Below, one piece after another: positions 25,846 to 34,668 of a stretch of 64,000 nt of DNA. Both the position numbers and the translations under genes were made by a program. The stretch is from the NCBI GenBank assembly GCA_038147395.1, contig JAYQTM010000001.1, positions 1,860,001 to 1,924,000 of the forward strand, in the 5' to 3' direction. Each line of letters begins with the position of its first letter. The stretch's first letter is position 1. The notes below the pieces were generated by a model. It searched no databases. It was not told the DNA's origin and saw only the letters and a program-made list of their open reading frames with translations. The DNA comes from Eutrophovita brisbanensis. Its GTDB lineage: Bacteria; Pseudomonadota; Gammaproteobacteria; Burkholderiales; Eutrophovitaceae.

Positions 25846-27493
25846 TGTAGACTCGCTCCTTGAATGGTTCGATACCGACTCGCTCCACAAAGTCTGAAAA
25901 ACGTTCTTCCTCTGAATCTCTGCGTTCCACGTAAACTCGCAGTAAATTCTCGACCACTTGCGGGATATCGCCTCTAGGGAATGATTTTCCAATCACTTTG
26001 CCGATCGATGCATTAAGACCTTGGCGGCCACCAATAGTGACTTGATACCATTCCTCGCCGTGCTTATCGACACCCAAAATTCCAATATTTCCGATGTGAT
26101 GGTGTCCGCATGAATTCATACACCCCGAGATATTCAATTCAAGTGGGCCGATGTCATGACAAAAATCCAGGTCATCGACTCGTTCCTGAATCGCCTTAGC
26201 AACCGGTATCGCAACTGCATTTGCAAGGGAGCAAAAATCTCCCCCAGGACATGCAATGACATCGGTCACTAATCCGATGTTCGGACTACTCAACCCGAGT
26301 TGCGTAAGCTCTCTCCAAACCAACTCAACCTCCTTATTTTGAACATGGGGTAACACTAAATTTTGTGTATGAGTTACCCGAATTTCTCCAAAACTGAAGC
26401 GATCAGCGAGCTCTGCAACAGCGTCCATCTGACTGGCCGACAAATCTCCAGGCGGTGAGCCCGTTTTCTTCAGTGACGCGTAGACCGCGCTATAGCCATT
26501 GACTCGATGAGGTTTTACATTTCGATTAGCCCAGGTTTGATATGCCAAATCGTCATTTAAATGCACTAAATCTTCAAACGATACGAAATCCTCATTATTG
26601 AATTGATACGTCGAGAATTGCCGCTCAATCGATTGAATGTGCGCACTATTAAGTGGAGGGACGCTCACTCGCGTCTTAATAAATTCCTCTTCGACCTTTT
26701 CCGCGAATACAGATGGTGTTAATTCCTTTACCAAGATCTTGATACGTGCTTTGTATTTGTTATCTCTCCTGCCATAGCGGTTATAAACTCGCATGATCGC
26801 CTCGAGGTAACTTAGTAAGTGCGTCGAAGTCACAAAGTCTCGGATTGAATGTCCGATAATCGGCGTCCTACCCAATCCACCGCCAACAAATATTTCGAAT
26901 CCGACTTCGTCGTTATCACCTTTTTTCGCGATGATACCGATGTCGTGAAGCTTCACTGCAGCGCGGTCAACAGATGATCCACTCACGGCGATTTTAAATT
27001 TCCTGGGTAGATAGCCAAACTCTGGATGTAGCGTCGACCACTGCCGTATGAGCTCACACCATACCAACGGGTTCACAACTTCATCCACGGCAACCCCCGC
27101 TAGCTCATCAGTCGTGACATTACGAATGCAATTACCGCTGGTCTGAACTGCATGCATTTGAACTTCGGCAAGTCGGGACAATACGTCGGGTACTTTCTCA
27201 AGAGAAAGCCAGTTAAACTGAATATTCTGTCGAGTCGTGAAGTGTCCGTAGCCTTTATCAAAATCACGTGAAATGCTCGCGAGCGCTCTCAACTGTCGGG
27301 AAGACAGTAACCCGTACGGTATCGCCACACGAAGCATTGGTGCGTGCTTCTGGATATACAACCCATTTTTAAGGCGTAGAGGCCTGAAATCATCTTCGGA
27401 AAGATCTCCACTGAGGTACCGATTCATCTGATCACGAAATTGAACTACTCTTTGATTGACTATTCGCTGATCGTGTTCTTGGTATGCGTACAT
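25835..27493 (-). CDS. cysI: Sulfite reductase hemoprotein (nitrite/sulfite reductase type)
   Basis: A 552-residue siroheme and 4Fe-4S enzyme reducing sulfite to sulfide. The cluster/siroheme cysteines are visible in CPGGDFC and CMNSCGHHH in the C-terminal half. The repeated ferredoxin-like halves are typical. The ATG at 27493 (MYAYQEHDQR) is chosen over the longer frame because homology starts there. It uses reduced ferredoxin or a flavoprotein; in this operon Fpr is the likely source. The gene follows the TauE-type exporter by 25 bases. Confidence 0.9.
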   Translation of the reverse strand: MYAYQEHDQRIVNQRVVQFRDQMNRYLSGDLSEDDFRPLRLKNGLYIQKHAPMLRVAIPYGLLSSRQLRALASISRDFDKGYGHFTTRQNIQFNWLSLEKVPDVLSRLAEVQMHAVQTSGNCIRNVTTDELAGVAVDEVVNPLVWCELIRQWSTLHPEFGYLPRKFKIAVSGSSVDRAAVKLHDIGIIAKKGDNDEVGFEIFVGGGLGRTPIIGHSIRDFVTSTHLLSYLEAIMRVYNRYGRRDNKYKARIKILVKELTPSVFAEKVEEEFIKTRVSVPPLNSAHIQSIERQFSTYQFNNEDFVSFEDLVHLNDDLAYQTWANRNVKPHRVNGYSAVYASLKKTGSPPGDLSASQMDAVAELADRFSFGEIRVTHTQNLVLPHVQNKEVELVWRELTQLGLSSPNIGLVTDVIACPGGDFCSLANAVAIPVAKAIQERVDDLDFCHDIGPLELNISGCMNSCGHHHIGNIGILGVDKHGEEWYQVTIGGRQGLNASIGKVIGKSFPRGDIPQVVENLLRVYVERRDSEEERFSDFVERVGIEPFKERVYSAH

Positions 27494-27518
27494 GACGTTA
27501 TGAATGATTGCGTATTTT

Positions 27519-28295
27519 CTAAAAAATGAGAGCAATTCCGACAGCGAATAAAACACTGCCGATGACCCACTGGAGTGCCACCTCTGGAATTTTGTGAGCG
27601 ACTAAGCTGCCCACAATGACTCCGGGTATTGATCCCAACAAAAGCGTAAACAGCAAGGAATAATCTACGGAGCCTAGAAAGGCATGACTTACCCCCGCGA
27701 CAAGCGTTAGTGGGACGGCATGAACGATATCGGTGCCGGCGAGGTGATTTGCAGGAATACTTGGGTAGAGGATTAACAATGCGGTCACTCCGAGTGCTCC
27801 AGCACCGACAGATGTCAAGGTGACCAAAACACCCAAAACTGCACCAAGTAGTAACGTCGCAATTAATATCTTTTGACTGCGTGTACTGGACGTCGGTATA
27901 AAAGAACCCGATAAAGCAATCAAACGTTTTCTAAATACGAAACTAACGGCTGTCACGCAGAGCATGAAGCCTAAAGTTTGGGTAATCACACTTGAGGTTT
28001 GGGAAGAGACATGCGTCGGCCCCAAAAAATAAATCGATGTCAAAATCGCAGCAGGCAGACTACCCAACGCCAGTAGGGACGCCAGCTTCCAATTGATTGA
28101 GCCTAACTTACCCCGGAATATGGAACATCCCGTCTTGGTAAGACCTGCATACAACAAATCGGTGCCTACAGCCGTCGCCGGAGGCACTCCAAAACCCATA
28201 ACAAGCAAGGGCGTCATCAAGGATCCACCACCAACCCCTGATACGCCAATGATGAGGCCAACGAGTAACCCAGAAACGACAAACAAGAAATCCAT
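27519..28295 (-). CDS. TauE/SafE (TSUP) family membrane transporter
   Basis: A 258-residue integral membrane protein with about eight helices and the family's glycine-rich GLIIGVSGVGGGSLMTPLLV. TSUP proteins export sulfite or sulfonates, or import sulfur anions. As first gene of the sulfate assimilation operon it probably moves a sulfur oxyanion or organosulfur product. The ATG at 28295 has AAGGA seven bases upstream, so it is preferred to the GTG at 28310. The short AT-rich gap upstream (28311-28389) probably holds the operon promoter and has a TATAAT hexamer on the minus strand. Confidence 0.85.
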   Translation of the reverse strand: MDFLFVVSGLLVGLIIGVSGVGGGSLMTPLLVMGFGVPPATAVGTDLLYAGLTKTGCSIFRGKLGSINWKLASLLALGSLPAAILTSIYFLGPTHVSSQTSSVITQTLGFMLCVTAVSFVFRKRLIALSGSFIPTSSTRSQKILIATLLLGAVLGVLVTLTSVGAGALGVTALLILYPSIPANHLAGTDIVHAVPLTLVAGVSHAFLGSVDYSLLFTLLLGSIPGVIVGSLVAHKIPEVALQWVIGSVLFAVGIALIF

Positions 28296-28389
28296 CCAAC
28301 AATCCTTCACATGCGAGCGACGGATTGTGAACGACTTATTATATTATTTGAAGTAATTTAAAATAATATTGATATTCTTATTTGATATT

Positions 28390-29166
28390 TTAACGTGATA
28401 GTGACTTCAACTCGTTGATCCCCTCAGTCAGAGCCGATTGCAAAAGCATAGAGTCGACGCCAAAAGCGAACATCCTAAAACCCCAGTCCCAATACTGCAC
28501 ACTCCATTCGGAGGAGGCAGACATACACCCCAAAGCCTTTCCACTCCTCTTTGCAGCATTTGTAATTTTTTCAATTGCCTCAATATATTTTTTGTGTTCG
28601 AACTGACCGGGTATACCCAAAAAATTCGATAAATCAAAATGTCCAAGCCAGATGACATCAATACCCGGCACTGCAGCTATTTCCTCAACGTGACTCAACC
28701 CCTCTTGGGTCTCGATCAACGCCATAACCAAAACATTGTCATTTGACGACTGAATGCTCTCCGACACATTCCCGTGCTTATAATCATCTGCTGCAAATCC
28801 AAATGCAGCCCCTCTTCTCCCATGAGGTGGATACTTTGTACAGGAGACTATGAATTCTGCTTCTTCGGCACTCCCCACCATGGGCACCATGATTCCCTTC
28901 GCCCCAAGGTCTAATGCCCTAGAAATGTACTGATACTGGTTCGCTGGCACTCGACACATTGGTGTCAGATCGATCCCTCGACATAGAGCGATCTGAGTCT
29001 TTAAGGTCTCATATCCAGTCCCCGCATGCTCCATGTCAAAAAGCAAAAATTCAGCGCCTGAGGAACGTACAATTTGGGGCAAACCTGGAACTAAAAACTC
29101 CCAACCAAAAGTTCCGAAAGAAGCCTCTCCACTAAGCAGCTTTTGTTTTACTTGATTCTTCGTCAC
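28390..29166 (-). CDS. HpcH/HpaI-family aldolase
   Basis: A 258-residue class II pyruvate aldolase-type protein. The motif FLLFDMEHAG carries the Glu/His of the active site, R in CRVPA and the GIMVPMV element follow. Such enzymes cleave 2-keto-3-deoxy acids to pyruvate plus an aldehyde. The GTG at 29166 has a perfect GGAGG five bases upstream, so this start is preferred to the longer frames. The SDR lies 47 bases upstream and may act in the same sugar-acid or aromatic pathway. Confidence 0.8.
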   Translation of the reverse strand: MTKNQVKQKLLSGEASFGTFGWEFLVPGLPQIVRSSGAEFLLFDMEHAGTGYETLKTQIALCRGIDLTPMCRVPANQYQYISRALDLGAKGIMVPMVGSAEEAEFIVSCTKYPPHGRRGAAFGFAADDYKHGNVSESIQSSNDNVLVMALIETQEGLSHVEEIAAVPGIDVIWLGHFDLSNFLGIPGQFEHKKYIEAIEKITNAAKRSGKALGCMSASSEWSVQYWDWGFRMFAFGVDSMLLQSALTEGINELKSLSR

Positions 29167-29213
29167 ACCAACCTCCATTGAATGTGTGGCCAACCTTAGA
29201 CTCTTTGAAACGA

Positions 29214-29969
29214 TTACATGGCGACACTGAATCCGCCATCAATTGTCAAAACGTGCCCGTTAATGTAGGCAGCCTCCTCGGAGGATAAAAATACTGCAGC
29301 GGCACCAATTTCTTCGACTGCTCCCCATCTCCCTGATGGAACACGATCACACACCCAATTATTGAACTCTTTATCTGAAATTAACGCTTCATTCATCTCG
29401 GTCGCAAAGTACCCAGGAGCAATTACATTAACCGTAATACCTGCCCCACCAAGCTCAACGGCTAACTGTCGCGCAAGCGCGTGTACACCACCCTTAGACG
29501 CAATGTATGCAGATATCGTGGGACGACCCATATTTGCCGTAATGGAGCCTGTGAAAATAATGCGCCCCGACTGCCTGGATTTCATACCTGGAGCAACACT
29601 CTTTGCGAGCGCCCAAACCCCACCCAAATTGGTGTCGATGACTCTCCGAAAATCAGAGTCAGAAAAGCTTTCGATAGTCGAACGATGCTGTATCCCCGCG
29701 TTAGCAATCAAGACATCGATTTTCCCCAGCTTTTTTAATAACGCGTCGATCGCCATCTGACGCTCGTCAGTATCGGAGACATCAAACGGCACCACCTCCG
29801 CTTGAAACCCTTGCTCCTTGAGTTCATTTGATCGAGTAATCAAGGTCTTCCTATCTCGCCCATTCAAACAAACTGTAGCTCCCTGCTGAGCGAGTGACTT
29901 TGCCATACCCCAACCCAAGCCTCTCGATGCTCCAGATATCAACGCAACTTTTCCATCAAGCCGAAACAT
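29214..29969 (-). CDS. Short-chain dehydrogenase, gluconate 5-dehydrogenase-like
   Basis: A 251-residue classical SDR: SGASRGLGWG cofactor loop, NAGIQ, catalytic Ser in TGS, YIASK and the C-terminal IDGGF. The overall pattern resembles IdnO/gluconate 5-dehydrogenases. The ATG at 29969 is chosen because the extra N-terminal codons of the longer frame cross an intrinsic terminator. It probably shares a transcript with the downstream aldolase. Confidence 0.8.
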   Translation of the reverse strand: MFRLDGKVALISGASRGLGWGMAKSLAQQGATVCLNGRDRKTLITRSNELKEQGFQAEVVPFDVSDTDERQMAIDALLKKLGKIDVLIANAGIQHRSTIESFSDSDFRRVIDTNLGGVWALAKSVAPGMKSRQSGRIIFTGSITANMGRPTISAYIASKGGVHALARQLAVELGGAGITVNVIAPGYFATEMNEALISDKEFNNWVCDRVPSGRWGAVEEIGAAAVFLSSEEAAYINGHVLTIDGGFSVAM

Positions 29970-30008
29970 ATCACCTCCACACGTTTTCAAAATACTAGAG
30001 CGCAGATA

Positions 30009-30034
30009 AAAAACGCCGCTTAAGCGGCGTTTTT
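30009..30034. terminator. Bidirectional palindromic terminator
   Basis: A perfect 26-base palindrome: 5 A, a GC-rich 16-base core (30014-30029), then 5 T. It lies 17 bases after the stop of the quinone oxidoreductase. On the minus strand it would end that transcript before the SDR. The symmetry would allow termination from either side. Confidence 0.85.
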
Positions 30035-30050
30035 CAGAACACAACAAACG

Positions 30051-31022
30051 TCAGGGTTTAAATACTGTTGATCCCGTCGTTTTTCTTGCAGCAAGATCTT
30101 TATGCGCTTGCACCGCATCCGAAAGAGCATAGCGCTGATTGATTTCAATTTTTACCTTACCTGATTTGATCACGCTGAATAAGTCCTTCGCACCCGCCTC
30201 AAGATCCGAGCGCTGCGCCGTGTAAGTCATGATCGTTGGTCGACACAAATAGAACGAACCTTTGGCCAAAATGTTCACGTCGACATCTTTCACAGGTCCA
30301 GATCCGTTACCAAATACAGCAAGCAGACCGCGCGGCTGCAAACAATCCAGAGATCCCTGAAAGGTATCTTTTCCTACTGAATCAAACACTACCGGAACGC
30401 CACGACCTTTCGTAATTTCTCGAACCCTATCCGCAAAATTCTCCTTCGAGTAATTAATCGTGTGGTGACAACCATGGGCCTTGGCAATTTTTGCTTTGGC
30501 ATCAGATCCGACCGTTCCGATCACTGTCGCTCCGAGCGCATTTAGCCACTGGCATGCGATCAAGCCCACACCACCCGCTGCCGCATGAAAGAGCACCGTC
30601 TCACCCTTTTGGACTCGGTATACCCTGCGAATCAACATCTGTACCGTCAATCCTTTCAGCATAACCGCCGCGGCCTCGTCATCAGAAACACCCCGAGGAA
30701 CTTTCACCAACTTTTCTGCTGGCATGACTCTTTCTTCTGCATACGCTCCAGTTGGGCCACCGGCATAAGCTACTCTATCTCCAGGCTTCACGTGTGAGAC
30801 ACCCGCACCGACTGCCTCGACGACACCTGCACCCTCGAGACCGATCCCACTTGGCAATGGCAATGGATAGAGACCAGATCGATGATACGTATCAATAAAA
30901 TTGAGCCCTATGGCTGTGTGCCTAATCCTTGCTTCACCACGCCCTGGTTTACCCACCACGACATCCTCAAAAGACAACACTTCCGGCCCACCGGTTTTGT
31001 GAAACTTTACTGCTTTAGTCAT
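30051..31022 (-). CDS. qor: Quinone oxidoreductase (MDR/zinc-free Qor type)
   Basis: A 323-residue medium-chain dehydrogenase. The nucleotide-binding AAAGGVGLIACQW is at about residues 149-161, and the N-terminal IGLNFIDTYHRSG region is typical of quinone oxidoreductases lacking zinc ligands. It reduces quinones with NADPH. A terminator follows directly. The cupin gene ends 20 bases upstream, so they may be co-transcribed. Confidence 0.9.
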   Translation of the reverse strand: MTKAVKFHKTGGPEVLSFEDVVVGKPGRGEARIRHTAIGLNFIDTYHRSGLYPLPLPSGIGLEGAGVVEAVGAGVSHVKPGDRVAYAGGPTGAYAEERVMPAEKLVKVPRGVSDDEAAAVMLKGLTVQMLIRRVYRVQKGETVLFHAAAGGVGLIACQWLNALGATVIGTVGSDAKAKIAKAHGCHHTINYSKENFADRVREITKGRGVPVVFDSVGKDTFQGSLDCLQPRGLLAVFGNGSGPVKDVDVNILAKGSFYLCRPTIMTYTAQRSDLEAGAKDLFSVIKSGKVKIEINQRYALSDAVQAHKDLAARKTTGSTVFKP

Positions 31023-31042
31023 AAAACGCTCCGATTTGATTT

Positions 31043-31543
31043 CTATCTGACAAATTGATTAACAAAATCCGCTCCAAGCCCAACCTCCTCGTAGTGGGCC
31101 TGACACATTTCTAACTTCGTAAAAACGTCCTCGTACCCTATCGTGCTCCCCTTTTCATCGACATAAATCATGGCACCGTTGACATTGAACATCGTGATCA
31201 TTTCTTCAACACCCTCGTCAACGACAAGAGTGTGAACTTCTCCTGGGGGCTCATAAACAAATCCACCCTGCTCTGCGACCCAGTCATGCTCCAAGTAATG
31301 CCAGCGACCCTTAATCACGTACCCATAGACAGCCATCGGATGTCTGTGGCGAGATAGAACACCACTTTTTCGAACACGAAGTAAATTAAACCAGCCACCA
31401 CTGACAGTGTTTAACATCAAAGGACGAAACCATACACCAGGCGCCTGAGGCACCCAAACTCGTTCGTCATCTGGAACAGCCTGGGTCACAATCTCTGCTT
31501 GCATACCAAGCGCCGACAACATATTCATATCCGCTGAATTCAC
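31043..31543 (-). CDS. Cupin, dihydroxyacetophenone dioxygenase-like
   Basis: A 166-residue cupin with metal-binding histidines in HRHPM and VHTLV (HxH and distal His). The pattern resembles the 2,4'-dihydroxyacetophenone dioxygenase family, but many members of that group have unknown substrates. It lies upstream of qor in the same direction and downstream of the PHB depolymerase by about 55 bases. Confidence 0.7.
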   Translation of the reverse strand: MNSADMNMLSALGMQAEIVTQAVPDDERVWVPQAPGVWFRPLMLNTVSGGWFNLLRVRKSGVLSRHRHPMAVYGYVIKGRWHYLEHDWVAEQGGFVYEPPGEVHTLVVDEGVEEMITMFNVNGAMIYVDEKGSTIGYEDVFTKLEMCQAHYEEVGLGADFVNQFVR

Positions 31544-31597
31544 TTACTCGGACTCCTTAATCAGTTTGGAAAAATGATGCTCGAGAGACTCTCTTAG

Positions 31598-32815
31598 CTA
31601 CGAACTCTTCTCGATGAAGTTTTTTATCTGCGGGTAGATGAGCGATCTAAACTTTCGGCCGCTGAAAATACCGTAATGCCCAACCCCTTTTGCGAGTAAA
31701 TGTTTCCGCTGTCGCTTAGGAATATTGGAACAAAGTTTCTGGGCAGACTCGGTCTGTCCATTACCGGATATATCGTCTAGTTCTCCCTCGATCGTAAATA
31801 GCGCCGTACCTTCAATCGCGGATGGTTCAACCAACTCGCCACCGATTTCCCATTTACCCTTTGGTAATAAAAATTCCTGAAATACAACTCTCACCGTATC
31901 TAGATAATACTCCGCGGGCATATCTAAAACTGCGTTGTACTCGTCATAGAACTGTCGGTGTGCCTCCGCACTGTCCTGATCACCCTGCATGAGGTGTTTA
32001 TAAAACTCCCAATGAGCATTTAGATGTCTATCAGGATTCATTGCCATAAAACTGGCGTGTTGCATGAATCCCGGGTACACGCGCCGCGCAAACCCCGGAT
32101 AGTTCTGCGGCACGCGCATGATCATCTGGTTGGCAAACCACTGATGAGAATGTTGGTCAGCGAATTGATTGACTGCAGTAGGGCTCAACCGCGCATCGAT
32201 TGGACCACCCATCATAATCATTGATTGAGGGCTTTCTTTCTCTCCATTACTGGCCATCAACGAAATTGCAGCGAGCACAGGAACCGTAGGCTGGCACACT
32301 GACATGACATTGAGCTCTGGGGCCAGAGCTCTGATGAACTCTCGGATGTAAGCAACATAATCATCCAAACTAAAGGCGCCCTCTGAAAGCGGGACCATCT
32401 TGGCATCAACCCAATCCGTGACCCACACATCGTGATCAATAAGTGCGGTGCGTACAGTGTCTCTCAACAAGGTCGCAAAGTGTCCAGACAAAGGCGCAAC
32501 AATTAAGAGTTTCGGCCCCTTATTTTGAATATTTTTTTCAAAATGAATTAACTTACAAAAAGGCTTATCGACAACGATGTGTTTGTCCACCGAGACCTCT
32601 TCTCCATTAACGGATACCGAGTCAATGTCCCATTCAGGCTTGTGATAGCGTTGCATCAGGCGAGTGAATAACTCGGTGTTTGCGGTGATGGTTCGCGTCA
32701 GAGGCAGCGTATGAAATGGATTATAGGGACTCGACACGGTCTCTTTAATCAATCCAGCTGCAGCGACAGCTGGCGCGAGCAATGAACGCTGGAGCTCGTG
32801 GAACGCGTATAACAT
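31598..32815 (-). CDS. phaZ: Intracellular polyhydroxybutyrate depolymerase
   Basis: A 405-residue PhaZ of the intracellular type. The nucleophile region is VMSVCQPTVP with Cys174 in place of the usual lipase Ser, as in the Ralstonia-type intracellular enzymes. The C-terminal part with HYGIFSGRKFR is also typical. It mobilises stored PHB to 3-hydroxybutyrate or its CoA ester. PHB synthesis genes are not in the window. Confidence 0.85.
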   Translation of the reverse strand: MLYAFHELQRSLLAPAVAAAGLIKETVSSPYNPFHTLPLTRTITANTELFTRLMQRYHKPEWDIDSVSVNGEEVSVDKHIVVDKPFCKLIHFEKNIQNKGPKLLIVAPLSGHFATLLRDTVRTALIDHDVWVTDWVDAKMVPLSEGAFSLDDYVAYIREFIRALAPELNVMSVCQPTVPVLAAISLMASNGEKESPQSMIMMGGPIDARLSPTAVNQFADQHSHQWFANQMIMRVPQNYPGFARRVYPGFMQHASFMAMNPDRHLNAHWEFYKHLMQGDQDSAEAHRQFYDEYNAVLDMPAEYYLDTVRVVFQEFLLPKGKWEIGGELVEPSAIEGTALFTIEGELDDISGNGQTESAQKLCSNIPKRQRKHLLAKGVGHYGIFSGRKFRSLIYPQIKNFIEKSS

Positions 32816-32917
32816 GAGAATCCCTTTTATTTTATGTTCTTGCTATTTTCTCAGAAAATAATGACATCATCCGACCAAAACAATCTAACCAAAATTTGTG
32901 TTGGTCCGAGTCATTGA

Positions 32918-33913
32918 CTAAATCGAAAACGGCTCATCCATTGCACTTATTTGCTCGCGAATGTGATTCATGTGCTCTTCCCAAAATCGTTGAGTCGAAA
33001 ACCATGGAAACGCGGTTTGAAACGCAGGGTCGTTCCAGCGGTTTGCTAACCACCCAGCATAATTAATCATGCGCAGTGTCCTTAATGGCTCTATCAATAG
33101 AACTTCGCTGTAGTCAAAATCTCGAAATTGCTCGTAGCCTTTTAAAATCTCCCGAAGCTGTCTTTGCATGGATTCTCGATCTCCGGATAAGAGCATCCAT
33201 AAGTCCTGGATTGATGGACCCATCACTGAGTCATCGAGATCCACAAAGCACATCGTGTCGTCCGAGACCAATACATTGCCAATGTGACAGTCTCCAAGCA
33301 AACGGATATCTCGAGAGTCACCACGGCCAGAAAATCGATCCTGAATTTCCGAAAGCGCACGCTGAATTAGCCCATCATAGACGTCTGACAATCCCTCTGG
33401 CAGATATCCAGACGCCAACACATCCCTAGATGGTCCAAATCCAAACTGTTGCACATCGATTTTGGGCCGCACGTCATATCGACGAATCGATCCTTTGAGA
33501 TGCGTCCTGGCAATCAATCGCCCCATCCATCTCAAAACTGAATCATCCTCTAAATTTGGTGCTCTTCCCCCGACTTTGTCGAAAACAGAGAACATGAAAT
33601 TCCCAGCCTCAAAAATGGACCGCTCTGATCGACACAAAGGTGGCACAACCGGGATTTCATCGTCAACGAGCTCAAAAGAAAAACTATGCTCTTCTAAAAT
33701 TTGCTCTTTTGACCATCGCCCCGGTCGGTAGAATTTAACAACGATATCGAACTCTCGATCTTGCTCATAAACACCCACTTGGTAGACGCGGTTCTCGTAA
33801 CTGTTCAAAGGAAACAACTTGCCAGTCGTTTGCCACCCGTTAGCATCCAACCCATCTAGGATTAACTCTGGGGTCAACGCGTCATAGGGAGCATTCTCAC
33901 CAAGTGATTTCAT
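32918..33913 (-). CDS. srkA: Stress response kinase A (YihE/SrkA)
   Basis: A 331-residue eukaryotic-like kinase of the YihE/RdoA family. The N-terminal YENRVYQVGV and VVKFYRPGRW (likely ATP lysine) are followed by the catalytic loop GDCHIGNVL and the DLDD motif. These proteins act in envelope and stress responses. The ATG at 33913 is preferred to the TTG two codons earlier. No DsbA gene follows here as it does in E. coli. Confidence 0.9.
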   Translation of the reverse strand: MKSLGENAPYDALTPELILDGLDANGWQTTGKLFPLNSYENRVYQVGVYEQDREFDIVVKFYRPGRWSKEQILEEHSFSFELVDDEIPVVPPLCRSERSIFEAGNFMFSVFDKVGGRAPNLEDDSVLRWMGRLIARTHLKGSIRRYDVRPKIDVQQFGFGPSRDVLASGYLPEGLSDVYDGLIQRALSEIQDRFSGRGDSRDIRLLGDCHIGNVLVSDDTMCFVDLDDSVMGPSIQDLWMLLSGDRESMQRQLREILKGYEQFRDFDYSEVLLIEPLRTLRMINYAGWLANRWNDPAFQTAFPWFSTQRFWEEHMNHIREQISAMDEPFSI

Positions 33914-33969
33914 TTTCAAAATCTACCTGACAAACCAGCACACGTACTCTTCGAGCAACATATCGCGAA

Positions 33970-34653
33970 CTAACGAGGATACGACCCGGCATTAACATCA
34001 AGAGTCGTTCCGGAGACATAGACAGGGCTCGTCGACCCGAGCCAAAACACCGCATCAGCAACTTCATCAGGTAAGCACGGCCTTTTGCAATGCACGCTAT
34101 TCATCACCGACGTTTTACGAGACTCGGGCAGTTGTTCGTACATCTCTGTCAAAGTAGGGCCGGGAGCTACGGCGTTGACGAGCACACCGAACTGGCCTAG
34201 GTGAGCCGCATAGCTCTTGGTCAGATTAAGTAACGCAGCCTTCGTCGCCCCGTACCATAAATCCGGATGTCCAGTAAACGCGGACACGGAGCCCACTGAC
34301 ACAATGCGGCCTGATTTTCTCGCGACCATTTGAGGTGATACAGCATCAATTAACTTAGCCGGCGCCAGCAAGTTGACCTTGATGATCTCCTGAATATGAT
34401 GCTCTGGGATCTGATCAATCGGATCACAATAGAGCACCGCCGCGTTGTTAATCAAAACATTGATCTCTCCGAGTGATTGAACCAGATTTGAAATCCCCTC
34501 TACATCAGTCAGATCATAATCAATACGCGTACCAATTACGTCATTCTTGAATTCTTTATCTAATGAAAAAACATTCCAATCGTGTGACAAGAATTTTTTA
34601 GCGATGGCAAATCCGATACCTCGGCCTGCCCCTGTGATTAGAACGTTAGACAT
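33970..34653 (-). CDS. Short-chain dehydrogenase/reductase
   Basis: A 227-residue SDR: TGAGRGIGFA loop, LINNAAVLY, a Ser-containing VGSVS and YGATK (catalytic Tyr and Lys). It is shorter than typical FabG-like proteins and lacks a clear family assignment. The uncharacterised 344-residue gene lies 15 bases upstream in the same direction, so they are probably co-expressed. Confidence 0.8.
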   Translation of the reverse strand: MSNVLITGAGRGIGFAIAKKFLSHDWNVFSLDKEFKNDVIGTRIDYDLTDVEGISNLVQSLGEINVLINNAAVLYCDPIDQIPEHHIQEIIKVNLLAPAKLIDAVSPQMVARKSGRIVSVGSVSAFTGHPDLWYGATKAALLNLTKSYAAHLGQFGVLVNAVAPGPTLTEMYEQLPESRKTSVMNSVHCKRPCLPDEVADAVFWLGSTSPVYVSGTTLDVNAGSYPR

Positions 34654-34668
34654 TTAAATCGACCTTGA

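Noticed and set aside
25846..25992. N-terminal extension of the DUF934 frame
   Set aside because: It runs through cysI in another frame. The GTG at 25845 fits the overlap with the cysI stop and the family start.
28311..28389. AT-rich gap before the sulfur operon considered as an attachment site
   Set aside because: No direct repeats, tRNA end or integrase. It is better explained as the operon promoter region with a TATAAT hexamer.
30009..30034. Perfect palindrome considered as a regulator binding site
   Set aside because: The flanking A and T runs and the location right after a stop fit an intrinsic terminator better.
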